In this document: positions 14,629 through 21,506 of the stretch, piece after piece
Layout: each line of letters begins with the position of its first letter
How positions within the stretch are numbered: the stretch's first letter is position 1
IMG/VR virus record: IMGVR_UViG_3300013004_000081
Coordinates: 1-39,391 of that record
DNA: 39,391 nt
Direction: 5' to 3' (one strand)
DNA from: a virus
Notes under the pieces: generated by a model
Databases searched by the model: none
What the model saw: only the letters and a program-made list of their open reading frames with translations
What the model was told of the DNA's origin: nothing
Position numbers and translations under genes: made by a program

Positions 14629-15600
14629 ATGATTTTTGAAGAGCAGATCAGCCGCAAGCCGGACAGATATCCTTGGACTCAGGATTTCATAGAAGCCATG
14701 CACAATGGATTCTGGACAGATAAAGAATTTAGCTTCCAGAGCGACATACAAGATTTCAAGGTTTCTCTCACCGAACAAGAACGAGAGATCATAATCAGAG
14801 CCCTCGCGACGATAGGCCAACTTGAAATAAGCGTCAAGAAGTTCTGGGCGAAACTGGGCGACAATCTCCCCCATCCGAGCATCAACGATATGGGATATGT
14901 AATGGCCAATACCGAGGTCATTCATGGCGATGCGTACGAGAGGCTCCTTGAGGTCCTCGGAATAGATGACGCATTTGACAAGATTCTGGAACTGGACATC
15001 ATCAAGGGGCGCGTCAATTATTTGAGGAAGCACCTGCACAAGTTTCATTCAGACAATAAAAAGCAGTTCATATATTCGCTGATACTCTTCACACTTTTTG
15101 TGGAAAATATCGCATTGTTCTCTCAGTTCTACACCATAAGTTGGTTCGGAAGATACAAGAACCTTCTTAAGGACACGAACAAGCAAGTCGAATACACCTC
15201 CAGGGAGGAAAACTTGCACGCGATGATCGGTATGAAACTGATCAAGGTCATGCGGAAAGAGCACCCGGAACTGTTTGACGATGAGCTTGAGGAAAAGATA
15301 CTCCATGAGGCCGGAGAGGCCGTAAAGCATGAACTTCAAATAGTCGAATGGATAGTCAACGGATACGGCGAGGAAAAATTGAACTCCGAATTGTTGAAGG
15401 AGTTCATAAAAGATCGCATGAACAATTCCCTTAAGGAAATAGGGTACAAAAAAATATTTGAAGTTGACAAAAACCTCATTGCCAAAACGACATGGTTTGA
15501 GGAACAAGTTCTTGGAAATAACCAATCGGATTTCTTCCACTCCAGACCCGTCGAATACAGCAAGAAATCCAAGAGTTTTGCCGCAGAAGATTTGTTTTGA
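14629..15600 (+). CDS. nrdB: Ribonucleotide reductase class I beta subunit
   Basis: 323 residues. The di-iron ligands are recognisable: Glu66 (GQLE), Glu96 and His99 (TEVIH), Glu159 (FVEN), and Glu194 with His197 (EENLH). Tyr103, four residues after the first ligand His, is in the place of the E. coli radical Tyr122, so a stable tyrosyl radical is expected. The first ligand is Glu rather than the Asp of E. coli. A GCAGGAG ribosome site lies six bases before the ATG. It makes deoxynucleotides with NrdA for phage DNA synthesis. Confidence 0.93.
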   Translation: MIFEEQISRKPDRYPWTQDFIEAMHNGFWTDKEFSFQSDIQDFKVSLTEQEREIIIRALATIGQLEISVKKFWAKLGDNLPHPSINDMGYVMANTEVIHGDAYERLLEVLGIDDAFDKILELDIIKGRVNYLRKHLHKFHSDNKKQFIYSLILFTLFVENIALFSQFYTISWFGRYKNLLKDTNKQVEYTSREENLHAMIGMKLIKVMRKEHPELFDDELEEKILHEAGEAVKHELQIVEWIVNGYGEEKLNSELLKEFIKDRMNNSLKEIGYKKIFEVDKNLIAKTTWFEEQVLGNNQSDFFHSRPVEYSKKSKSFAAEDLF

Positions 15601-15611
15601 GCTTCCTTCAC

Positions 15612-15636
15612 TCTTTTAGAAAAATCATCTAAAAGA
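15612..15636 (+). repeat. Perfect 9-bp inverted repeat between nrdB and nrdA
   Basis: TCTTTTAGA (15612-15620) and TCTAAAAGA (15628-15636) flank AAAATCA in the 54-bp gap between nrdB and nrdA. No T run follows, so it is a poor terminator; it may be an mRNA stability or processing hairpin that balances the two subunits. Confidence 0.5.
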
Positions 15637-15654
15637 ATCATCCCGAGAACAAAA

Positions 15655-17739
15655 ATGACCAACAAAGAGTATTATTGGCTCAATTCACACAGTAGACTTT
15701 TCCTGGAGCGCGGCTACCTTGAGCCAGGAACTACGCCTGAGGAAAGAATAAGACAGATAGCAGAAAATGCCGAAAAAATACTCAAGAAGAAGGGTTTTGC
15801 CGACAAATTTGAAGGCTACATGAAGAGAGGCTTCTACAGCCTTGCGACACCTGTATGGTGTAATTTCGGCAACAAGAGGGGCCTGCCCGTCAGTTGTTTT
15901 GGAAGTTACATTGACGACAAGATGGAGGCGATACTCACCAAGGCTGCTGAAGTCGGTATGATGAGCAAAATGGGCGGAGGAACCTCTGGATTCTTTGGAT
16001 CTTTAAGGCCCCGAGGAACCAAAATAAGTGTCGGAGGAGAAAGCAGCGGGGCCGTGCACTTCATGGAGATTTTTGACAAGGTCAGCGAGGTCATAAGCCA
16101 AGGCAGCGCCCGCAGGGGATCGTTTGCTGCTTATATGCCGATAGAGCACGCGGATATAGAAGAATTTCTCCAGGTTAGAAGCGAAGGCCACAGCATTCAA
16201 AACATGAGCATCGGCGTGACCGTCACCGACAAGTTCATGAAGGATCTGGTTGATGGGGACAAGGAGAAGAGAAGGATTTGGGCAAAAGTCATCCAGAAGC
16301 GATTTGAGACCGGATATCCGTACATCATGTTCGTGGACACGGCAAACAAGCAGGCTCCTCAGGCATACAAGGACAAGAAGCTCAAGATTAAAGCCAGTAA
16401 CCTCTGCGTCTCGGCCGACACACGGCTTCTTACAAGAAAGGGCGAAATCAGAATAGGCGACCTTGAAAATCAAAATGTTGAAGTTTGGAACGGCAACGAA
16501 TGGTCGGAAACCACCGTTGTGAAGACTGGGTCTGAACAAAAACTTTTGAGAATGAGGATTATCAAAAGAGAGCTTGACGACGAGGATACAGAAAACCTTT
16601 ATTGGATAGACCTTGACACGACAGAATACCACAAGTTCTACCTCAAGGATGGATCAGAGGTTCGTGCGTCCGAATTGTCCGAAGGGGACAGGCTTGTTAA
16701 TTTCCTAGGCCCCAACGGCAGAACCTATATGTGCGAAGTCATCAAAATAGAAGAGCTTGATGGGCTTCACGACACATACTGCGTCAATGAGCCCAAGGAG
16801 CACAAGGCCGTATTTAACGGAGTTTTAACCGGCAACTGCTCAGAAATACAACTTTATTCGGACGAACAGAACTCTTTCGTGTGTGTGCTTTCTAGTCTCA
16901 ATCTGCTTCATTGGGATGAGATCAAGGAAACAGATGCCGTGGAAACGATGGTGTACTTCCTTGATGCCGTCTGCGAGGAATTCATACAAAAGACAGAGGG
17001 CGTGAAGTACCTGGAGGCTGCGAGAAACTTTGCCATAAACCAAAGGGCTCTTGGTCTAGGGGTTCTTGGCTGGCACTCTTGTCTTCAAAGCAAAAATATC
17101 GCCTTTGAAAGCATGCAGGCTAAGATGCTCAATATTGAGATATGGAAGGCGATCAGAAGCAGAGCCGACAAAACCACGGAAGAAATGGCCAAGGAGTACG
17201 GCGAGCCGGAACTTCTAAAGGGATACGGAAGAAGAAATGTGACCACATTGGCTGTCGCCCCGACAACCTCGAGCAGTTTCATACTCGGACAGGTCAGCCC
17301 CAGCATAGAACCCCTCAACAGCAACTATTTCGTCAAAAACCTTGCAAAGGGGAAATTCACCTACAAGAACCCTTATCTCAAGGAAATACTCAAAAAATAC
17401 GACAAAAATAATGATGATGTATGGAAGAGCATTCTTGTCAAGGGCGGATCCGTACAGCACTTGGACTTCCTCAGCAAGGAGGAAAAGGATGTGTTCAAGA
17501 CATTCGGGGAAATCAGCCAAAAAGAAATAGTCATCCAAGCGGCCCAACGTCAAAAGTACATAGACCAAGCCCAGAGTCTGAATCTCACAATCCCCCCCTC
17601 AGCTTCCCCAAAGGATGTCAACAGCCTTCTGATAGAAGGCTGGGAGATGGGAATTAAAACCTTCTACTACCAGAGATCTGCAAACCCTGCACAGGAGCTT
17701 GCAAGGAGCATACTTACTTGTTCCTCGTGCGAAGCATAA
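15655..17739 (+). CDS. nrdA: Ribonucleotide reductase class I alpha subunit, split by an intein
   Basis: 694 codons encode a host protein of 550 residues interrupted by a 144-residue intein (residues 251-394). Catalytic features: Cys81 (PVSCFG), the site SNL-Cys395-SE with the radical Cys395 and Glu397, Cys410 as redox partner, and FYYQRSANP with the Tyr pair of the radical path. CSSCEA forms the C-terminal redox pair. There is no N-terminal ATP-cone, so dATP activity control is probably absent. The enzyme must splice to work, because the radical Cys is the first residue after the intein. RNR identity is certain. Confidence 0.95.
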   Translation: MTNKEYYWLNSHSRLFLERGYLEPGTTPEERIRQIAENAEKILKKKGFADKFEGYMKRGFYSLATPVWCNFGNKRGLPVSCFGSYIDDKMEAILTKAAEVGMMSKMGGGTSGFFGSLRPRGTKISVGGESSGAVHFMEIFDKVSEVISQGSARRGSFAAYMPIEHADIEEFLQVRSEGHSIQNMSIGVTVTDKFMKDLVDGDKEKRRIWAKVIQKRFETGYPYIMFVDTANKQAPQAYKDKKLKIKASNLCVSADTRLLTRKGEIRIGDLENQNVEVWNGNEWSETTVVKTGSEQKLLRMRIIKRELDDEDTENLYWIDLDTTEYHKFYLKDGSEVRASELSEGDRLVNFLGPNGRTYMCEVIKIEELDGLHDTYCVNEPKEHKAVFNGVLTGNCSEIQLYSDEQNSFVCVLSSLNLLHWDEIKETDAVETMVYFLDAVCEEFIQKTEGVKYLEAARNFAINQRALGLGVLGWHSCLQSKNIAFESMQAKMLNIEIWKAIRSRADKTTEEMAKEYGEPELLKGYGRRNVTTLAVAPTTSSSFILGQVSPSIEPLNSNYFVKNLAKGKFTYKNPYLKEILKKYDKNNDDVWKSILVKGGSVQHLDFLSKEEKDVFKTFGEISQKEIVIQAAQRQKYIDQAQSLNLTIPPSASPKDVNSLLIEGWEMGIKTFYYQRSANPAQELARSILTCSSCEA
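16405..16836 (+). mobile_element. Mini-intein in NrdA without homing endonuclease
   Basis: Residues 251-394 of the NrdA precursor. It begins with Cys (CVSADTRLLTRKG, block A) and has a block B-like TxxH (Thr323, His326) followed by DGSEVRASELSEGD. It ends with FNGVLTGN before a Cys. The block F His is present (His383), but the residue before the terminal Asn is Gly393, where most inteins have His. At 144 residues there is no room for a LAGLIDADG or HNH endonuclease. Insertion lies immediately before the thiyl-radical Cys. It can splice in cis but cannot home alone. Confidence 0.9.
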
Positions 17740-18111
17740 ATGCAATACGATCAAAGGAAAACTTGGTTTTTAGACTTTGATGGAACTTTGGTTGCTCAAA
17801 AAAGCCACCATGGTGATGTGGATTACATCCTCCCAGGGACAAAGGAATTCTTTGCGAACACAGTCAAAGATGATGACTTCGTAATAGTAACGACCGCCCG
17901 CGAAGGGGATGTGCACAAGGAAAGAATAGCATTGTTCATGAAAACTCACGGGCTCAAATGCGACATGATCATATGCGACATACCTTCTGGCCCACGTGTT
18001 GTAGTAAATGACAAGAAGCCGGATGGTTCAGAGACTGCTTACTCTTTTAATCTTGAAAGAGATTCTGGAATAGGTTCTAATATATGGAGCAAAAATGGAA
18101 ATAAAGTTTAA
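17740..18111 (+). CDS. HAD-superfamily phosphatase-like protein
   Basis: 123 residues. WFLDFDGTLV contains the HAD motif I with Asp12 and Asp14; FVIVTTARE is motif II with Thr; ICDIPSGPRVVVND may supply the motif III/IV acidic residues. No cap domain fits in this length, so it resembles small phage phosphatases acting on nucleotides or nucleic-acid ends. It starts directly after the nrdA stop and overlaps dut by 17 bp, which places it in the nucleotide-metabolism run. Substrate not determined. Confidence 0.75.
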   Translation: MQYDQRKTWFLDFDGTLVAQKSHHGDVDYILPGTKEFFANTVKDDDFVIVTTAREGDVHKERIALFMKTHGLKCDMIICDIPSGPRVVVNDKKPDGSETAYSFNLERDSGIGSNIWSKNGNKV

Positions 18112-18517
18112 GAAGACGCATATCCTAGCATTCGCGCCAACAAGGTCTAATTCAAGCGACGCCGGCGCGGATCTGTATTCTGTAGAAGACTGTGTTATAC
18201 AACCCCTCGAGCGACTTGTCGTAAACACCGGACTGTGCGTAGAGATACCCGAGGGATATTACGGAAGAATAGCCCCAAGGTCGGGACTTGCTGCGAAACG
18301 AGGCGTTGATGTTTTTGCCGGAGTCGTAGACTCCAGCTACAGAGGCGAATTGCGCGTGGTTCTGTTTAACTCGGACAAAAAGATGCCCTTTTATATTGAG
18401 GCCGGTGATAGAATAGCCCAATTGATAATAGAGGATCACTTTAACTTTGAATTTGTTGAAACGGAACTCTCCGCCTCAGAAAGAGGCAGCCTGGGCTTTG
18501 GGTCTAGCGGACGATGA
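18095..18517 (+). CDS. dut: dUTP diphosphatase
   Basis: 140 residues of trimeric dUTPase with all five motifs: DAGADLYS (22-29), PRSGLA (61-66), GVVDSSYRGE (76-85, Asp79 and Tyr82), GDRIAQL (104-110) and RGSLGFGSSG (130-139). It hydrolyses dUTP to dUMP, keeping uracil out of DNA and feeding dTMP synthesis. Normal length for the family. It overlaps both neighbours, within the nrdB-nrdA-HAD-dut run. Confidence 0.95.
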   Translation: MEIKFKKTHILAFAPTRSNSSDAGADLYSVEDCVIQPLERLVVNTGLCVEIPEGYYGRIAPRSGLAAKRGVDVFAGVVDSSYRGELRVVLFNSDKKMPFYIEAGDRIAQLIIEDHFNFEFVETELSASERGSLGFGSSGR

Positions 18518-18897
18518 AAGAATACCTTCCGTATATTGACGGGCGCCTTCGCATAGGGTGGATAGAAGGCATAGGACATGGAGTTTTCTCAACTGAGGAT
18601 ATAGAGAAAAACACATTCGTAGAAGTTGCTCCCGTCATAATATGCCAGCCGGAAGTCATGAAAGACCCCAATCTTTCTAAATATATGGTTCTTTGGGGCG
18701 ACAAAATAGCCATGTGCCTTGGCTGGACAATGATCTACAATCACAGTGACGAAAATTGCTGCGAATTCGCTTGCAATTTCCATGATGGACTAATGGCCAT
18801 TTTAACAACAAAAGATATTAGATCCGGAGATCAATTGACTGTTAATTATGGCCCACAATGGTTTGACTCCAGAAACATTGAAAAAATAATGATGTGA
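18514..18897 (+). CDS. Stand-alone SET-domain protein (putative protein-lysine methyltransferase)
   Basis: 127 residues, almost exactly one SET domain: GIGHGVFSTEDIEKNTFVEV (19-38), then YNHSDENC (75-82, the NHS motif that helps bind SAM) and DIRSGDQLTVNYG (101-113, with the catalytic-side Tyr112). There is no post-SET Cys cluster. SET enzymes transfer methyl groups from SAM to protein lysines; compact viral forms are known (vSET of chloroviruses). The gene is coupled to dut by ATGA. The target, host or phage protein, is unknown. Confidence 0.8.
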   Translation: MKEYLPYIDGRLRIGWIEGIGHGVFSTEDIEKNTFVEVAPVIICQPEVMKDPNLSKYMVLWGDKIAMCLGWTMIYNHSDENCCEFACNFHDGLMAILTTKDIRSGDQLTVNYGPQWFDSRNIEKIMM

Positions 18898-18902
18898 AGC
18901 CC

Positions 18903-19244
18903 ATGAAACACTGCCCCTTGTGCGGACAGAAGATGGATGTTTTCACTTCTTCCTACAAAAACTCTCCATTTGTAGACAACAAGACCTATGCTTCGCTTTG
19001 TTTCACTTGTTGTCTTGTTCCCAAGACCCTTGAGCAAACCTATAAGCCCGATGGATCTATCTCCGAGGAGAAGCATCTGGATTTTTCCTGCGAGAATCTG
19101 CACACTGCCAAGGAACTTTACGAACAAGGCTCCGCCGACACTCTAAAATACGCAAAGAGATGCGTAGAGGCAGTAATTAATTCTTGCAAGGGATCTAAAA
19201 AAACAGCCAAATCAAGGATTAAATCATCATGGAATATTTGCTAG
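18903..19244 (+). CDS. Small zinc-finger-like protein
   Basis: 113 residues from ATG 18903; a GTG at 18894 overlapping the upstream stop is an alternative. CPLCGQKM near the N-terminus and CFTC a little later form a likely four-Cys zinc site. More Cys residues follow (SCENL, RCVEAV, NSCKG), and the C-terminus is basic (KGSKKTAKSRIKSS). It follows the SET gene on the same strand. Possibly nucleic-acid binding; no family recognised. Confidence 0.65.
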   Translation: MKHCPLCGQKMDVFTSSYKNSPFVDNKTYASLCFTCCLVPKTLEQTYKPDGSISEEKHLDFSCENLHTAKELYEQGSADTLKYAKRCVEAVINSCKGSKKTAKSRIKSSWNIC

Positions 19245-19285
19245 ATAAACATACATAATGATAATCATCCTTTCCAACAAATAAA

Positions 19286-19639
19286 ATGTCAAGTTTTAAA
19301 GATTTCGTCCTGAATGAGAGCAAGGTATACCTCCCTCAAAGGGTGGCTGACATACTGAGTGCGGTCCAAGATCTCATTGATTCCGACATGGGAGCAAGAC
19401 AACTTGTTTCAAATGCTCAAGCCATAGTCAATCGCATAAGGAGAATAATCCATACGCATTGGCCACAAAGCGACGAACCGAGCCTCTTGGTGCTCCAAAA
19501 GTGTGCAGTTGCCATAATGAAGGCAATAGACGAAAAGGGCGATGTGGCCGAGGTTCTGAAATCTTGTGAAAAATATCTTTCAAGAATTTCAGGAAAAAAT
19601 GAGTCCCCCATAAACGACCTGGGTGCAGACAAGACCTAG
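19286..19639 (+). CDS. Helical protein with capsid-targeting-like N-terminus
   Basis: 117 residues starting MSSFKDFVLNES: Phe4, Phe7, Val8, then LNE followed by Ser, which fits a gp21-type cleavage site. The rest is predicted helical (RVADILSAVQDLIDSDMG, LVSNAQAIVNRIRRII) with no known domain. There is no Shine-Dalgarno before the ATG, but also no clear TATATAA box. It is followed directly by the sigma70-type promoter at 19645. A packaged internal protein is inferred. Confidence 0.65.
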   Translation: MSSFKDFVLNESKVYLPQRVADILSAVQDLIDSDMGARQLVSNAQAIVNRIRRIIHTHWPQSDEPSLLVLQKCAVAIMKAIDEKGDVAEVLKSCEKYLSRISGKNESPINDLGADKT

Positions 19640-19644
19640 CGGCT

Positions 19645-19673
19645 TTGACAAACCTCTGCGGATCGGCTAGAAT
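19645..19673 (+). promoter_or_regulatory. Sigma70-type promoter TTGACA-N17-TAGAAT
   Basis: A perfect -35 hexamer (19645-19650), optimal 17-bp spacing and a 5/6 -10 hexamer (19668-19673). It lies 27 bp before the acetyltransferase start, whose AGGAG site falls within the leader. It would be read by unmodified host RNA polymerase early in infection. Confidence 0.75.
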
Positions 19674-19700
19674 CAGCCATACAAACAGGAGAACATCTAT

Positions 19701-20123
19701 ATGGATTCTTTGAAGGTGCGTTGGATGAAAAGGGACGACTTGAGTTCCGTCATCAAGATGCAGCAGATTAGCGGAGAGTTTTCTGAAAATCACACCCAAG
19801 AGTTCATCAATAGAACTAACGCCATATGCAATGTAGTAGAAGTAGAAAAGAAGGTTGTTGGATTCATATTCTACGAAATAGACGCCGTAAAGATAGAGAT
19901 TGATAGCCTTCTCGTGGATCCGTCTTTTCGTCGGAGAGGCATAGGCACAGAACTCATATCTAAACTCACATCAAAACTCAATAAAAAGAGGCGAACCATT
20001 GAGTTCAAGGTATCAGAATATGACCTCCCTCTTCATCTTTTTTTGAAAAAGGCCGGATTCAAGGCGACTGGAGTGATTAAAAATCACGCATCCAGCGACT
20101 ATCTCTTTTGCTTCCCGGGATGA
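19701..20123 (+). CDS. GNAT-family N-acetyltransferase
   Basis: 140 residues. A RimI-like GNAT fold: IEIDSLLVDPSFRRRGIGTE (66-84) is strand beta-4 followed by the acetyl-CoA loop RRRGIG; FLKKAGFKATG is the usual C-terminal helix and strand. It transfers acetyl from acetyl-CoA to an amine of a protein or small molecule. It is served by its own strong sigma70-type promoter, which marks it as an early gene, perhaps acting on host proteins. Its end overlaps the convergent gene by 25 bp. Confidence 0.82.
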   Translation: MDSLKVRWMKRDDLSSVIKMQQISGEFSENHTQEFINRTNAICNVVEVEKKVVGFIFYEIDAVKIEIDSLLVDPSFRRRGIGTELISKLTSKLNKKRRTIEFKVSEYDLPLHLFLKKAGFKATGVIKNHASSDYLFCFPG

Positions 20124-20413
20124 GAGCAGAGTTTGCACTCGCGCAGCTTTTCAATCTCCAGGTCTATCGCATGAAGCCTGTAGTTCAATTCGGCTTCCAG
20201 AAGATGCTTGTCATTCTCTGAATAAACGGCCTTGATCTGTTCGTATCTGGCCTTGTAGAATTCCGCCTTCAGTTCCGCCTTGCGGATCATGAGGCTTTTC
20301 AAGGATTCCTTTTTCGTAGTCAAAAAGGGCATTTGAACTCTTGGATCCTTGGTTTTTGACTGCCACGCCAATAAGATCATCATTAAAAGGGTCAAGATTA
20401 CGATTTTTTTCAT
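20099..20413 (-). CDS. Small exported or membrane-anchored coiled-coil protein
   Basis: 104 residues: a hydrophobic N-terminus (MKKIVILTLLMMILLAW) forms a signal or anchor, then a long charged helix (SLMIRKAELKAEFYKARYEQ onwards) and a C-terminal CKLC. No Cys in lipobox position. Size and layout recall Rz-type spanins, but no lysis partner is seen nearby, so this is a guess. The ATG lies within one arm of the inverted repeat 20411-20450; there is no close Shine-Dalgarno. Confidence 0.6.
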   Translation of the reverse strand: MKKIVILTLLMMILLAWQSKTKDPRVQMPFLTTKKESLKSLMIRKAELKAEFYKARYEQIKAVYSENDKHLLEAELNYRLHAIDLEIEKLRECKLCSHPGKQKR

Positions 20414-20450
20414 GTATTATATAGGTTTTCTCCCTCATATATAATACATG
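20411..20450. repeat. Perfect 13-bp inverted repeat spanning two divergent start codons
   Basis: CATGTATTATATA (20411-20423) and TATATAATACATG (20438-20450) flank a 14-bp core. The last three bases of each arm are the ATG of a divergent gene (20413 leftward, 20448 rightward), and each arm holds TATATAAT two bases before its ATG. It may be a bidirectional late promoter or an operator with two-fold symmetry. Confidence 0.75.
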
Positions 20451-20996
20451 GAAGAAGACGCAGAAGTAGAAGACATATTCAATAAGAAGCCAAAAAAAAT
20501 AAAGTCCGGAAAAAAGGGCAAGCGCGTCGAACTAGAGTTGGTAAAAAACCTCAACCATAGGTTCCAGAAAATCCTCGCCTCCAACCCCGACTTAGGTAGC
20601 TTCTCGCGCTCAATAGGGTCTGGAAATAGATGGGGCCAACATGTTCATCTTTCTAAGAATGCTAGCAACACCTATTCAGGCGACATCGTCTGCCCCGACA
20701 ATTTTAAGTTCGTTCTAGAGTCCAAAGGTGGCTATAATGATATAGACCTTTGCTCGGTCTTTGGTGGCGGGCAGTCGGAACTTGATGGATTCTTGGATCA
20801 AGTCACATCGGATTCGGAGAGGTGCGGAAGGAAGCCGCTCCTCCTATGGAAGAAGGACAGGAAGCCCAGGTTGGCCTTTTTGAAGGCCAAGGACTTGCCG
20901 CCCATGGAGTTGAAATGCTCCATGAAATACAAGGACTGGATTGTCGTTAACTACGACGATCTTATGAGCCTGGACGACGGTTTTTTCTTTTCATAG
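20448..20996 (+). CDS. PD-(D/E)XK nuclease, Holliday-junction-resolvase-like
   Basis: 182 residues. A basic N-terminus, then GKRVELELVKNL (Glu28/Glu30 in the first helix), SRSIGSGNRWG (53-63), SGDIVCP (Asp79) and FVLESKGG (Glu91, Lys93). This order, E then GSGN then D then ExK, is that of Hjc-type resolvases and related PD-(D/E)XK nucleases that cut branched DNA. It could replace T4 endonuclease VII in resolving packaging substrates. No Shine-Dalgarno is visible; the start lies in the 20411-20450 repeat. Nuclease fold likely, substrate inferred. Confidence 0.72.
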   Translation: MEEDAEVEDIFNKKPKKIKSGKKGKRVELELVKNLNHRFQKILASNPDLGSFSRSIGSGNRWGQHVHLSKNASNTYSGDIVCPDNFKFVLESKGGYNDIDLCSVFGGGQSELDGFLDQVTSDSERCGRKPLLLWKKDRKPRLAFLKAKDLPPMELKCSMKYKDWIVVNYDDLMSLDDGFFFS

Positions 20997-21506
20997 TTAT
21001 TCAACGCCCCAGTCCTTTGTCCAAGAAAAAATATCCTTGGATCTATCAAGTCTTTTTATCTTTTTGCCCATGCAATATTGCTTGCACGCATAAAGAGAAA
21101 TTTCATATGTGGATATGTCATTCTTCTTTCTCTTCGGACCTTTAAGACCCCTGAGCCACAGATAAAAGTGATAGACGGGATCGTCCTTTCCTTCAAAAAT
21201 ACCTTCCTTCGCCCTTTTCATGAAGCCTATGGCCCGTTCCGGCCCGTACTTGATAGCACACTTGCCGGCAGCCGCGCCGATGGAGTTCATCCCCCTCGGC
21301 ATGTGCTCCATGACCGAATCTATGATGTCCTTGTATTTTTCAATGAACGCCTCCACCTCGGCGTCGTCCAGCTTTGCCCCTTTGTTAGACACAAGCATCA
21401 TGTTTTTGGCGACCCAATATTCCTTCTTTTCTTGGGGCGTGATCATACTCTTGCCTCTTTCTTTTTGGGCGATCCTTCGCCTTTGCGAATTGCCCGAATC
21501 GCTCAT
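20997..21506 (-). CDS. Hypothetical protein, paralogue of the C-terminal domain of the 22982 gene product
   Basis: 169 residues. From about residue 53 (AFIEKYKDII) to the end (DIFSWTKDWGVE) it aligns with residues ~220-333 of the protein at 22982: FMKR/FLKR, then IFEGKDDP/LFESKEDP, then DIFSW/DIFEW. The N-terminal part is basic and unrelated. It overlaps the preceding gene by ATGA and is the last gene of the leftward cassette under the promoter at 24038. A duplication or domain-sharing event is clear; function unknown. Confidence 0.7.
   Translation of the reverse strand: MSDSGNSQRRRIAQKERGKSMITPQEKKEYWVAKNMMLVSNKGAKLDDAEVEAFIEKYKDIIDSVMEHMPRGMNSIGAAAGKCAIKYGPERAIGFMKRAKEGIFEGKDDPVYHFYLWLRGLKGPKRKKNDISTYEISLYACKQYCMGKKIKRLDRSKDIFSWTKDWGVE

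Noticed and set aside
16003-16632. 209-codon leftward ORF opposite nrdA and the intein
   Set aside because: Shadow frame; the plus strand codes for conserved RNR and intein motifs.
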